Assembly: GCF_029962835.1 (NCBI RefSeq)
Contig: NC_080582.1
Location: 25,676,032 to 25,740,031 of the forward strand
DNA from: Magnolia sinica
Taxonomy: Eukaryota; Streptophyta; Magnoliopsida; Magnoliales; Magnoliaceae
Reading direction: 5' to 3'
DNA: 64,000 nt
The translations under genes and the position numbers were made by a program. The notes under the pieces are model-generated. The model was not told the origin of the DNA. It saw only the letters and a program-made list of their open reading frames with translations, and did no database searches. This document shows positions 1-11,355 of this stretch, piece after piece (within the stretch, counting starts at the first letter, position 1; each line of letters opens with the position of its first letter).

Positions 1-104
1 AATGTTCATATATTGCTTACAAGGCATGAATGACCCTAAATTGACCATAGGATAGGCCATTTTGAATACATAATTTAATTGGGTCATTTTATGAGTGCAT
101 ACTC

Positions 105-478
105 TGTTTTTCGACTAGTCTTAGACGAAGTTCGATTAGTCCTAACACTAGCTCGACCAGTCCTAAGTTTGTTACTGATTTTTGGAAATTCTTGTTATTT
201 CCTCGACCAGTCTTGGATACTGCTCGACCAGTCGTGTGAACAGTGCTCGACTAGTCTTACAGGCTCGACCAGTCTTACAGGCTCGACTCAAAGTCCAACA
301 ACTAATTTGAGTTCCACACGACCAGTCGTGGATAGGACTCGACTGGTCATGGAGGCCACTCGACCGGTCGAGTAGGCCCTTCGACCAATCGTGGAACAGC
401 CTTATCTTATCGTGCCTAAATTTTTAAAAGTTAGTTGGTCCTTCGACCAGTCGAGCCAACCTCAGGACCAGTCGAAGA
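105..478 (+). promoter_or_regulatory. Cluster of about 13 CGACCAGTCG-like near-palindromes in the LTR
   Basis: I count about 13 variants of one 10-base motif (CGACTAGTC, CGACCAGTCG, CGACCGGTCG, CGACTGGTC and similar) in about 370 bases, ending just upstream of a TATA box. Sirevirus LTRs are known to carry clustered inverted-repeat motifs upstream of the promoter, so an enhancer or factor-binding role is a reasonable inference. The same cluster occurs in the other two LTRs, and a smaller one precedes the envelope-like ORFs. Confidence 0.7.
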
Positions 479-493
479 TGTGATTTCTGCACT

Positions 494-501
494 TATAAAT
501 A
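494..501 (+). promoter_or_regulatory. TATA box of the 5' LTR
   Basis: TATAAATA lies about 20 bases after the last motif of the upstream cluster. The equivalent boxes are at 14742-14749 in the middle LTR and, diverged, at 21342-21349 in the third LTR. Confidence 0.75.
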
Positions 502-1540
502 GGGCACGAAATTTAGAGTTTGGTATTCAATTCAAGTAAAATCAATATGCCACTCTAAGAGATAAGTTAGTAATATTCTTAAGCTATTTAATGTTCATTT
601 CGTATTCTCTTTAATTAACTTTCTTTATATTTGATTTTGAGTTTCTACATTCCAATCATATTTGAAGAAGGGATTGAAAATTTTCCATTTCTTGGAATCA
701 AAATCAAATCGAGCTAGCCCAACTTAATTTAATTTAAAAATCATTTAGAACTATTTTATAAGTGAGTGTGGACATTGAACTTCTACTCCGATTTGGTTCT
801 ACCGAGCTGCATCAAAGGAGAATATCCAGATAAGTTTATTTACTTTTCTGTAAATTTCTGTTTTGGTTTTTGAGATTGTGCCAGGAAAATCTCTATTTGC
901 TTTATCTGAGGTGATCCAGAAAACTCAGAGTGTGGGGTTTTTGAATTGTGTAGGCCCACTTGAAAGACACAATTGTGAGGGTTTTAGGTGAACCTTGAAA
1001 ATCCCATTTCATAGTGAATGCTAAGATCTACTATGTGAGGATATTAGGAGTGGAGTAGTTGTGTGGCTGTTTTTCTAAACAGTTGGTGTACACACAAGCG
1101 AACCACTATAACTTCTGGTCTTATGGTGATTGATTATTTATTTCATTTTGTGGATGTTATAATTTCCCTTTATGCATTTGTAGAGAATGTTGTAATTTCT
1201 TCTATGCAAGTGTGAGAATGTTGTAATAGCTTAGTTATTTTCTTTGCTATTTATTTCTTTATTCTTCTATATCAGTTTGAGTTTTTAATACACAGACCAT
1301 TCTAGGAATCAGGTTTTCCTACCATAAACCTTTGATTTTTTGTGTAAGGTTGTTCTTAGAACAACTTCTGTATCAACTTCTCAATACTTGTACATTTGAG
1401 GTTGTTATTTATTTCAGCATTGTGGAATTGTTTATGCGCTATCTCTAATTATTTGTTTAAATTTCGTTGTTAATTTTTTAATTTTGCATAGTCTTATTCA
1501 CCCCCTCCCCCTCTCGGAGTCTTAGCAAAGCCTTTTCAAG

Positions 1541-1550
1541 TGGTATCACC
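1541..1550 (+). other. Primer-binding site, initiator-Met tRNA type
   Basis: TGGTATCACC follows the LTR end by two bases. Plant copia elements normally have TGGTATCAGAGC, complementary to initiator methionine tRNA. The first eight bases match and the rest have drifted. Confidence 0.75.
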
Positions 1551-1617
1551 TAATAACTCTCTTTTAATTATTCTTTTTGGATTTATTTCCTGAGCTAATC
1601 AATTTAAGTTATTTGAG

Positions 1618-3300
1618 ATGTCAATTTTTGATAGCCTTTCAGTCACTAAGCCTCAACCATTTGATAGCTCCAATTATGCCTATTTGAAAGCCAGAATGAG
1701 GATTTTTTAAAAATCCATGGATGAAAGCGTGTTGCAAGCCACAGTGACCAATTGGACCCCTCCTACCACTGAAGTAACTGGTATCGACAGATCCAAATCT
1801 ATGAATGTCACTCCTTATTTTTCTTGGACCACTCTTCAGAAAAGTGAGAGTAGTGCCAATGCAAAGGCTCTAAATGCAATCACTTGTACACTATAACTAG
1901 ATGAATTCAAGAGAATTATATCTTGTGATACTGTAAAGCAAGCCTAAGATATTTAAGAAATGACACACGAGGGAACAACAATTGTCAAGAAATCTAAAGT
2001 CCAAATCCTCACAACCAAAAATCCTCACAACCAAATTTGAGGAAATACGTATGGAAGAAAGTGAAACTTTCATGTACTTCTATACAGGATTAAATGACAT
2101 TGATAACTCTATGTGGGGTCTCGGTGATAAAATCCCAGAAATTAAATTCTGTGCAAAGATACTATGCTCACTGTCTGAACGGTTCAATTCAAAGGTGACT
2201 GCGATCTAGGAACTTCGTGATATGGATAATAGGAGGGTAGAAGAATTAGTTGGCTCATTACAGACCTATGAGTTAAACTTTAAAGCTCCTAAAGGTAAAT
2301 CCATCGCCATTAAATCTTCTAAAAGTATTTCTCAAGAAAATAGTAATTCTAATTTAGAAAATTCTGAAGATGATATGACCCTTTTAGCTAAAAAGTTTTA
2401 TAAGATTTTTCAAAAGTAAAAAGAGGGTTGATTTATAAAAACCTAATGAAAAAAAAAGATCTAAATCTAAAAACTAGAAATCTTTAAAAGACAGTCAATG
2501 TTACAACTGCCATAAATATGGGCATTTAGCAAATAAGTGTCCTAAAAAGGACAAACTTAAAAGGAAAGGTATGTTGGCTACTTGGGATGAATCTTCCAGC
2601 TCTGAAGCCTCTTCTAAATAAGAAGATTCTGAAACCGAGTCAGGTAATGAAGTTGAAGCCCTTATGACTTTAGCCAAGTTCACTTTTTTAGATAATGATG
2701 ATTTAACTAGTGAAGAAAATCTGAATAGTGATCATGAAATTGAAGAAGATCTTCAAGATGCTTATAATGCCCTATAGAAGGAAAGTTGTAAAATTGCTGT
2801 AAAACTAAAACTTCATAAAGAAAAGTTTTCAAACTTAAAGAAAATTTTGATAATCTTGTTTTAGAAAAATCTCATATTTCAGACTATTTTGAAAAAACTA
2901 AGTGTGACTTAGAATGAAAAACCTCCCAAGTTGAAAACTTAAAATTTGAAAACGAAAAGCTAAAACTTGAAGTCTCTTTACTTTTGAGTTTAAAAGACAC
3001 ATGGAGGTATGCTCAAGGTGATCCAAAATTAGAAAAACTCTTATCCGGATCCAAAAAATGTGGCAATTGATCTGGATTGGGCTACGATAAAAGTATTCCT
3101 CCCAAACATAAGAATACTCGACCTAAATTTGTGAAAGGGGTCTCTTCAAACTCAAGAGGGAAAAGTCTGAATCAAAACTATTCTCAAAATGCTAAGACTT
3201 TTTAAACCTTAAAACCTAAAAGCAATCATATTAACTATAAAAATCAGAATCGTAATCCTTTAGCTGAGAAAATTGTTGACTTACTTAAGGAGCTCTAAAA
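1618..3300 (+). pseudogene. Copia gag, decayed (copy 1)
   Basis: Translation from the ATG at 1618 begins MSIFDSLSVTKPQPFDSSNY, the usual opening of a copia gag that binds the RNA genome and forms the particle. The UBN2-like gag core is spread over 1982-2400 in two frames. A zinc knuckle of the form CX2CX4HX4C (CYNCHKYGHLANKC) is at 2499-2540. A Lys/Glu-rich, probably coiled-coil stretch follows at about 2760-3000. Stops occur near 1708, 1894, 2208 and 2419, and there are frame changes, so no full gag can be made. Gag normally runs on into the protease in this family. Copy 2 has no counterpart because of a deletion. Confidence 0.85.
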
Positions 3301-3310
3301 ATCTAACTCA

Positions 3311-3710
3311 ATGGGTCGGTCTTATAACAACTTCAAACATAAGAAGACCAACTATACTCCTAAACCCAAGACTGTAATGAAATGGGTTCTTAAGGTTACT
3401 TGCTTGGTTGCCCACACTGCTTTCAAAACTTCTAGCCATTCAAAGTGGTACCTAAACAGTGGATGCTCCAGACACATGACTGGTGACAAAATTCTGTTCA
3501 CTAATCTTAAAGATATGACTGATGGTTCAGTCACATTTGGTGATGGTAGCAACTGCAGAATTATTGGCTAAGGTACGGTTCAACTTTTTAACCTTCCTTT
3601 ATTTAAGAATGTTTTATATGTAAAAGGGTTAAAACACAACTTATTATGCATCTCTCAAATATGCGATAATAATCATAGTGTAAAATTTACTAACCAAGGG
3701 TGCAAAATTC
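3311..3710 (+). pseudogene. Copia aspartic protease, catalytic Asp replaced (copy 1)
   Basis: The ORF at 3311-3571 contains WYLNSGCSRHMTGD, matching the retropepsin motif usually written WxLDSGCSRHMTG. The catalytic aspartate codon is AAC (Asn) at 3455-3457, a GAC-to-AAC change, so the protease would be inactive. A stop (TAA) at 3569-3571 is followed by protease-like sequence ending near LKHNLLCISQ at about 3630-3657. The neighbours are gag upstream and the integrase zinc domain downstream, the normal copia order gag-PR-IN-RT-RH. Confidence 0.85.
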
Positions 3711-3769
3711 TAAATAAAAATAGTTCTGTAATATTAATTGGTCGCAGAGCGTCTGAAAACTATTACATT

Positions 3770-4914
3770 GTGAGTGATTCAAGCTCATCTATTCTATCGT
3801 GCTACATGGTCCATACCGATGAAACCGAGTTTTGGCATAAACGCATTGGACATGTTCACTACCGCAACTTGTATAGATTGAGCAAAAGAGAGTTAGTAAG
3901 AGGCTTACCCAAAATACAGAAAATAGACAAAATATGTGGTGAATGCCAGATTGGCAAACAAACCAGGAGTATTTACAAAAAGGTGAACTCCAATCCACAT
4001 CTAAACCACTCGAACTTCTCCACATGGATCTTATTGGACCAACTAGAACGGGGAGTTGAGGAGGCAAGAAGTACATACTAGTAATTGTTGATGACTTTAC
4101 CAGATATACATGGGTAGTCTTCTTAAGGGATAAATCAGAAACTTTCGATGAAGTAAAAATGGTACTTAAATGTATCCAAATAGAAAAAGGTTCTCAAGTC
4201 TGTAAGATCCGTAGTGATCATGGATCAGAATTTGAGAATAGTAGTTTTGAGAAGTTTTGCAGTGATCAGGGAATATCACATAAATTCTCTGTGCCCAAAA
4301 CCTTACAACAAAATGGTATAGTAGAAAGAAAAAATAGAGTGCTTCAAGAAATGACAAATGTAATGTTAAATAGTATGAAGCTCCCTAAAAATCTTTGGGA
4401 CGAAGCCGTAAATACTGCTTGTTATATAATTAATTGTGTTTATACTAGAAAATCAAATGGTAAAATGGCTTATGAAATATGGTTTGATAAAAAGCCTACT
4501 ATCAAATACTTTTGAGTTTTTGGTAGCAAGTGCTACATTTTACATGACCGAGAAAATCTGGGTAAGTTTGACACCAAAAGTGATAAAGGGATATTTTTAG
4601 GGTATGCTCTGAATAGTTGAGCATATCAGGTTCTTAATAAGAGGACCGGTGTAATTCAAGAGTCCATTAATGTGGTTATTGACGATCACTTGAATACACC
4701 TGCCTCAAGTTCAGAAAATGATGAAGTCCTTCTAATTGATAAACCATATACTTCATCAAGTCAAAATAACTCTGAACTGAGGACTGTTAAAGACCATCCA
4801 ACTAATCAGATTCTTAGAAACCCTCTCACTGGTGTGCGCACTTGTAAACAGTTAGAAGATATGTGTAATTATGTGTGCTTTACATCTCATATAGAAGTAG
4901 CTAACGTAAAATAA
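3770..4914 (+). pseudogene. Copia integrase, decayed (copy 1)
   Basis: Integrase inserts the cDNA copy into the host genome. The HHCC zinc domain (GAG_pre-integrase) is visible as FWHKRIGHVHYRNL and CGECQIGKQT at about 3828-3965. The rve core follows: the first catalytic Asp is in the MDL segment near 4024, the second in [12 protein letters not shown] (about 4205-4240), and the Glu in [11 protein letters not shown] (about 4305-4340). Stops at 4513-4515 and 4618-4620 correspond to CGA (Arg) codons in copy 2, and there is a frame change near 4045. The C-terminal linker extends to about 4914. Confidence 0.87.
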
Positions 4915-4929
4915 GCTCTTGCTGATGAA

Positions 4930-5640
4930 AACTGGATAGTTGCGATGCAAGAAGAGCTTAATCAATTTGTTAGAAATGACTTTTGCTACTTAGTTTCTAG
5001 ACCAAAAGATAACACATTATTGGAACAAAATAGATTTTCAAAAATAAGTCTGATGAACTTGGTAATATTATTAGAAACAAGGCTAGGCTGGTTATACAAG
5101 GGTACACTCAAATTGAAGGCATCGATTATGATAAAACTTTGCCCCAGTAGCTCGTCTTGAATCAATCAGACTATTTATATCCATTGTATGCTTTAGAAAG
5201 TTCAAAATATACCAAATGGATGTAAAGAGTGCTTTCTTAAATGGCGATTTATATAAAGAAGTGTATGTTGAATAACCAATGAGTTTTGAATACCCTAAGA
5301 ATGCTGATCATGTATGCCACCTAAAAAAGGCCCTTTACGGTTTAAAATAAGCTCCCAGGGCATGGTACAAAAAGTTGACTAAGTTTTTACTAAGTCATAA
5401 CTTTATAATGGGAAGTGTTGATAAGACATTTTTTGTAAAGAAACATAATGATCACATTTTAATAGTGCAAATCTATGTTAATGATATTATCTATGGATCT
5501 ACTTGTGTTAACATGACTGTTGAGTTTGCAGATCTTATGAAGTCTAAGTTCGAAATGAGCATGGTTGGGGAATTGAATTATTTCCTCGGGTTGCAAGTAA
5601 AACAGTAACCTGATGGTTTCTTTATTTCTCAAACCAAGTA
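4930..5640 (+). pseudogene. Copia reverse transcriptase (RVT_2), catalytic YVDD changed to YVND (copy 1)
   Basis: The sequence aligns with the better kept RT of copy 2 (17060-17736). The start of the domain is near 4940 (MQEELNQFVRND). Frame changes follow, and segments can be recognised around 5200-5350 and in the open stretch 5375-5608. The polymerase active-site box reads YVND at 5474-5485, where copy 2 has YVDD, so a catalytic Asp is lost. Stops at 5274 and 5348 match CAG and CAA codons in copy 2. It would not be functional. Confidence 0.87.
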
Positions 5641-5729
5641 TGCTCTGAACTTAGTTAAAAAGTTTAGATTTAAAAGTGAGAAAAATTTTGATACTCCTAC
5701 AAGTACTACTTTAAAACTCATAAAAGACT

Positions 5730-6418
5730 CTATAGGTAAGAGTGTGGATCCTAAGCTATATCATTGTATGATAGGAAGTTTACTTTATTTAACTGCGAGT
5801 TAAGCTGATATTGTATTTTGCGTATGAATTTGTGCTAGATATCAATATGATCCTAAAGAGTCACATTTAATTGTTGTTAAGCGCATTTTGCGATATGTCA
5901 CTAATTCAGCTAATCTTGGTCTCTGGTATCCACATGATACTAGTGTGCAATTAGCTGGTTACACGGATGCTGATTGGGCTGGTAACATTGATGACCGAAA
6001 ATCAACTAGTGGTGGTTGTTTCTATGTAGAGAACTGTTTAGTTTCTTAACAAAGTAAGAAACAAAGTTCCGTATCGCTCTCAACTGCTGAGGCTGAATAC
6101 ATTGCGGCAGGTAATGCATGTACTCAGCTTGTATGGATGAAAAAAATGTTAAGCGATTACGAAATTGCACAAGATTCTATGGTTTTATATTGTGATAATT
6201 TCAGTGCAATTAATATATTTAAAAATCCAATCCAGCATTCATGAACCAAGCACATTGACATTAGATATCACTACATTTGTGAATTAGTGGAAGAAAAGAC
6301 AATTTCTTTGGAATATATTCTGACCGAGAATCAACTAGCTGACATATTCACAAAATCACTCGATAAAAGCAGGTTTGCTAAATTGAAATTTGATCTTGGT
6401 ATGTGCAATTTGAATTGA
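5730..6418 (+). pseudogene. Copia RNase H and polyprotein C-terminus (copy 1)
   Basis: Recognisable RNase H segments are ADWAGNIDDRKSTSGGC (about 5970-6020), SLSTAEAEYIAA (about 6078-6113) and LADIFTKSLDKSRF (about 6337-6375). The reading ends with DLGMCNLN and a stop at 6416-6418, the usual end of the copia polyprotein. Internal stops occur at about 5800, 6047 and 6241; the one at 6047 replaces the Trp codon TGG present in copy 2. RNase H removes RNA from the RNA/DNA hybrid during reverse transcription. Confidence 0.85.
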
Positions 6419-6513
6419 TTATTTATGCATTTCTGTATCATAATGTATGTATATGTTACTTTGAATGTTTAAATTTCAAGATTTAATGAAAAATGCACAT
6501 TTTTGGCTGTGCA

Positions 6514-6636
6514 TGACCAGTCGAGTACATACTCAACCAGCCGTGCACCGCAGGTTTGGTGCTTTATTTGGGGGAAAATCACTTTTTTCTCATTTTGGGT
6601 GTCTTCTCCAATGGCTCTTAGGTCGATCGATCGAAC
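6514..6636 (+). promoter_or_regulatory. LTR-type CGACCAGTCG motifs between pol and the env-like ORF (copy 1)
   Basis: TGACCAGTCG (6514), a degenerate CAACCAGCCG (about 6533) and GGTCGATCGATCG (about 6622) lie between the pol stop and the env-like ORF. They are weaker copies of the four motifs found at the same place in copy 2. A TATAAATC is at 6766-6773. A role as an internal promoter is inference. Confidence 0.45.
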
Positions 6637-6838
6637 TCATCTCCTATTTCTTCAACGTTAGTGCATGATTTTCATTTTTCTTGTAGAATCAAGTTCTTTG
6701 CACTCCCTTTTCATCTTTGGTGTGGTTTATTTCTTGATTCATAATAGTTTTTGGGGTTTTCTTCTTATAAATCTGATCTAGTGAAAACTCTCTCTACTTC
6801 TTTTGCAATCTCCATTTTTCTTGATATCTTTGTTGCAA

Positions 6839-7880
6839 ATGGAAGGTAGAGCCAAGAAGAAAGGATCTTGTGGTCCTTCTACTTCTCGATCAACTCCTAT
6901 AACAGTGCGCCACCTTTGGTCACCCGAAGATGATTCCTCTTATGTACGGGATATTAGGTTGTGCAATGTTATAGTTGAACGTCCTATTAGTGTTGATCAT
7001 TTAGCTCTGTTTGATATCCTTCCTCTCCTTCAGTCTATAGGATGGGATAACATACTGCTTTGGGGAGAGCCGACATACTGCTCCATTGCGTAAGCTATGT
7101 ATGCTTGCATTACTGATTTTTCTACTGAAAATCTGACATTCACTATCTCGACCAGAGAAGGTCCAATTAATGTGGACCATCACCTTATCTCTGGATTAAT
7201 GGATTTACCTGTCAATGATGAAGGTATTTCCATTAGCACTCTAGTGGCAAAACCATCTGAAATTGAGAAGCGAATGCTTACTAGAGATTTATGCAATATA
7301 GATGTGGAATGGAATACTACTGGAAATGCGCTTGCCTTAAAGTTTTTGTTACTCAGATACAGATTCCTTCACAGGATATTCATTTAAAACGTTTATCCTC
7401 GTTTTGGTAACAAAATCGAACTCACTACGTTCATGGTCTGTATTCTTCATTCCATCATCTCTGGTACATCTATATGTCTTCCTTTCTTGATTTGTCATTG
7501 CATCATTCAGTTCCATCTCCATCCAGGACACAGTGACATTGCCTTCGCGTATCTTATGACCGTGTTGGCCAGACATAGTTTTGTGGTTATGCCTGTAGGA
7601 AAATCTCTCATTCATCACCTACCATTCAACAACTCCAATATTAACAAGATGAATTTGAAGTAGGCCCCTGGCCAAGTCAATGTGGGTGTTATTGGAGCTG
7701 ATGCCGCAAATGAAGAAGAAGGTGTTTTGCCTCCAGATGACATTAATATGGATGATATTTTTTTATAAGATCGAATCTGATTCAACAGATGATCCTGATT
7801 ATCAGCCATCTGACTTTGATGCGCGTTTGCGCTCGCTTGAGGAGAAGGTAGAAAACATGAATGTATCCCATGATTTGTAA
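6839..7880 (+). pseudogene. Sirevirus envelope-like / putative plant transposon protein (copy 1)
   Basis: An ATG at 6839 opens a reading that begins MEGRAKKKGS and continues, through stops at about 7091, 7385 and 7661 and a frameshift near 7765, to an acidic end DDPDYQPSDFDARLRSLEEKVENM. Copy 2 encodes the same protein (about 60-70 percent alike by eye) at 18979-20014. The position after pol in a copia element of Sirevirus type suggests the envelope-like ORF of that group; it also resembles the plant family annotated 'putative plant transposon protein'. A hydrophobic stretch (about 7480-7530) could be a membrane segment. The C-terminus looks coiled-coil. Its function is unknown even in intact elements. 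Confidence 0.68.
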
Positions 7881-8469
7881 TTCAAATATATGCACAAATA
7901 TCTTAGGCGCCAAGGGACTTCATCAACTTGATCCTACTATACCTGCTCCTTCTTCAGGTTCTGATTAGTATTTGCTTATGTGGTTTGTAATATCTTTTAA
8001 GATACTTAGATTTCTTTTGTCTTCTAGGTTGAACATGGTTGATTGTGCTTGAACTATGCTTGTGTATGGATTTAATATCTTGAATATCTTGTTCATTTAT
8101 TCCTCGTTACACTTCTTATTCTTCCTTATTTATCTACTTCCATTATCATTTAGTGGTTCCTTCCTTTGTCATATTGTGACAAAAAGGGGGAGAATTTTAT
8201 CATGCCTTATGATATGTGGCATGTGGATCATGTGGATTGTGGATTGTGGATAGGTAGCCATCCGATTTTTTGTATGGGGAAGTAAGTAAGGGGGAGTATT
8301 GTTGGGGGAGTAGATGCGAATTGTTTTGAGCTGTTAATAACTGGTGCATGATTCTTTAACCAGGTTGTAACTGGTTTATATTGATAATTGATGCATGATT
8401 CTTTATTGTGCATATGATGCTTATTTTAAATGAAGTGTGTTTTGTCACAAATTTGACAAAGGGGGAGAT
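7881..8469 (+). other. Sirevirus 3' noncoding region with multiple polypurine tracts (copy 1)
   Basis: GACAAAAAGGGGGAGAA (8178-8194), AAGGGGGAG (about 8288), TTGGGGGAG (about 8302) and GACAAAGGGGGAGAT (8455-8469) are four polypurine tracts, the last directly abutting the LTR start. Several such tracts spread before the 3' LTR are a known signature of Sireviruses. They prime plus-strand DNA synthesis. Confidence 0.82.
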
Positions 8470-8535
8470 TGTAAGTGCTATGTTTTCTAACTCCTATTAT
8501 TGTTAAATTTTGTCGTGCCAAAACCTCTTGGAGTA
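8470..8535 (+). repeat. Middle Sirevirus LTR, first 66 bases
   Basis: TGTAAGTGCTATG starts right after the polypurine tract and aligns with the start of the third LTR at 20596. The alignment stops at 8535, where a TG...CA insertion begins. The LTR resumes at 13889. Confidence 0.85.
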
Positions 8536-10384
8536 TGTTTCACGCCCCAAACTTAGAAACTGGGCTCACAAAATTTTCGATCGCCAAATTCGGTGCCGAC
8601 AGCCTCCATAGTATCCCATTCTCAGCACCCAACTTCTATACGCTAGATTTTGATCCTGGGATCCTAAAAGGAGGATTTTTCAATGTACATTTAACTCGCA
8701 ATAAGCATAACCACAAGTATACCCAAATCACAAAGGCAACATCATCATCACATATCCACTAATATAAATATTTGAATACAATGTTAAAAGGGAAATACAA
8801 ATATCGAAGTCAAAGCTCCAAAAGACCTCTGCACGCTCCATGCTCGACGTTGTGGCAACATAACGCCACCTGCACGCATCTATCATGCATAAGCTTATAG
8901 AAAGCTTAGAGGGTGGTGAAAGTGTGTGAGTAGTATATGCGTGCTCAGAATGTAATATCAAAGTAAACATAAATACTAGTGAGTTCATAAAATATCATCA
9001 ATCTCATCCAGCATATGCGTTGAAAAGACATAGCAAGACTTTGTCATCTACTGAGAAATATCGACAAGCAATATCAAAGTAATTAGAATAAGCAAAAATA
9101 CTGACAAGCTCATAAATACCATTAGCCTTATACAGGCTATGCAATGCAGAAATATAATAAAAATAATATCATATACTGATGAAGCAATGTATATTAGGTG
9201 TGCAATGTGGAGACAGCAAGCCAAATATCATATGCCATTGATGCAATGCAATATGTAAATCCTAATGAGTCCACAAATACCGTCAGCCGTATCTAGGCCA
9301 TATAAATGCAGAAATGTAGTAACCCAAAGTGTTAAATGTCGCAGGTGCAATGCAATATGCGGTGCGAATGAAATGACTAAGCTGGAGTGAAGTCGGGATG
9401 ATAGTACGTAGTATCACAGGCTATGGGGTCCTTCACAAGGGAATTCTATCCAAACTAGTTCCATACCTAAATTTGGATAGTCAAACTCAATGTGATAAAC
9501 TCCTAATCTAAGGTTAGTTGCGTGCTCCAACTGAAATCCTGGCCTTTGCGAAGGTACACGTAATAAATAGTTACGCACCATCAGCCCGAGTGGATAGTGA
9601 GTGAATGAATGAGTATGCAACTCTTGCTCGATAAGTCTACATATAAGTACGGTTCTTCTCTAGGATCATCACCAGGGTTTATTACACTCCAAACTGGCTA
9701 CCGCCCCTGCAGGCCGCGTAACCCAGCGAGTGGAAAAGACCTCACTACCCACTTGCCATTAGTATACCAATGCCTACCTAGCTCATTGATAGCGAACCTA
9801 TTTAGGAGCTGGTCAAGCTCAGCCTAGCTATGCCTACTCCCTCAGGCGGGTAAGCCCACACTCCCTCCCAACTAAACATGACACAGTGGGAGACGCGGCC
9901 TCCTAGTATTTAGCACTCGGGCGTTCATGTATCCACTCGATCTCGACGTTGGGGCATCCTCTGGTACCAAGAGGGTTTAGAAATTTTCACTGAGGGCCAT
10001 TTATGATAGCCCGATGCTAATAACAGATTTTTGGTGTCCCATCTAGCCATCCATGATATGCCTGTGGAGGCTATAACCCTGATGTCGCTAGGGCGTACAG
10101 TAATCACAACACACAATGCAAAGTGCATGAGTCATACAATCCATTCATGCATCAATCCTGCGCATACCGTGCGCTCATATGAGAAAACCTCCGCCTATCT
10201 GGGAGTCTCATAACAACCTGCCCAATGTCATATGCAATGGTCAACCACATCTCATAACAAACATGCAGATGATGCGTATGGGCATGTATCATGATGCTAT
10301 GCTGTCACATACTCATAATCGGTATCAGTAACATGCATCAATAATCAACCTCGACAACATGGACATTTAACCAACATTGCCCCC

Positions 10385-10920
10385 AAGGAATGGCCCACAT
10401 AGAGCCTAACATATAGTGGACCCATGGCCTCACAAGAGGGCCAAAAATACAACACCATGGGCCTCACTCAAGAGCTTAATACACATCACGATGGGCCTTT
10501 CACATGGGCCTAACATACATCACAATGGGCTCCATAGCCTGGCCCTCAAATGCACTACAATGGGCCTCATACAATCATAATGGGCCGCGTCACATGGGCC
10601 TAATACACATCACATGGGTTGCATCACATGGGCCTATATACATCGGATGGGCCACGTCCCATGGGCCCCGAATACATCACAATGGGCCACAACCCATGGG
10701 CCCCAAGCACATCGCAATGGGCCTCTCACATGGGTCCATTATGCATCACATCAAGGTGGGCCTCAATGGATGGCCATAAATACGTCACATTGGGCCCCAT
10801 ATACATCAAGTGGGCCGCATCACATGGGCCACATATACATCACAATGGGCCTCTAACACGGGCCTAATATACATCCCAAAGGGCCACATCCCATGAGCCT
10901 TATATACATTACATTAGGCC
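10385..10920. repeat. Degenerate ACATCACAATGGGCC tandem repeats
   Basis: CATGGGCC, CAATGGGCC and ACATCACAATGGGCC units recur roughly every 25-40 bases, about 20 times. Similar units return at 11630-11890. The spacing is irregular, so this is a decayed minisatellite inside the solo LTR. Confidence 0.7.
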
Positions 10921-11355
10921 TCGATAATCAGAATCTACCTCGATAATTAGAATTGACCTCGATGATCGGCCTCGATAAACAGAATCGGCCTCGACAAATG
11001 GAATCGGCCTCGATAATCGGAATCAGCTCCGACAATCGAAATCGACCTCAATAATCGGAATCAGCCTCGACAAATGGAATCAGCCTCATCAAACGGAATC
11101 GGCCTCAATAATCGGCTTCGACAATTTGACTCGACCTCTATAATCGAAATCAGAATCGGCCTTGACAATCTGACTCAGCCTCGATAATCAGAATAGGAAT
11201 TGGCCTCGACAAACGGAATCAGCCTTATCAAACGAAATTGGCCTCGATAATCGACTACGACAATCTGACTTGGCCTCGACAATCAGAATAGGAATCGGCC
11301 TCGATAATCGGCATTGACAATCAGCATCAATAATCGGCACCGATAATCAGCATGT
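10920..11355. repeat. CCTCGATAATCGGAATCGG minisatellite
   Basis: About 18-20 copies of a unit of roughly 20-24 bases (CGGCCTCGATAATCGGAAT and variants with GACAA or AACGG) follow each other without other sequence. It lies next to the GGGCC repeat block. Confidence 0.75.

Larger units (their letters stand above)
1..1538 (+). repeat. Sirevirus-type copia 5' LTR, truncated by the window start
   Basis: This stretch aligns along its length with 14248-15801 and more loosely with the last part of 20596-22346, which marks it as a long terminal repeat. Its 3' end is placed at 1538 (CTTTTCA) because a primer-binding-site-like TGGTATCACC begins two bases later. It holds a cluster of CGACCAGTCG-like motifs, a TATA box and a C-rich stretch just before the end. 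The missing 5' part should be about 0.4 kb, judged from the middle copy. Boundaries are inferred from the repeat alignment and from the TG...CA rule for LTRs. Confidence 0.88.

Noticed and set aside
10385-11355. CRISPR-like or rRNA-spacer repeat array
   Set aside because: Repeats are irregular in length and have no unique spacers; the window is plant nuclear DNA. They are minisatellites inside an LTR.
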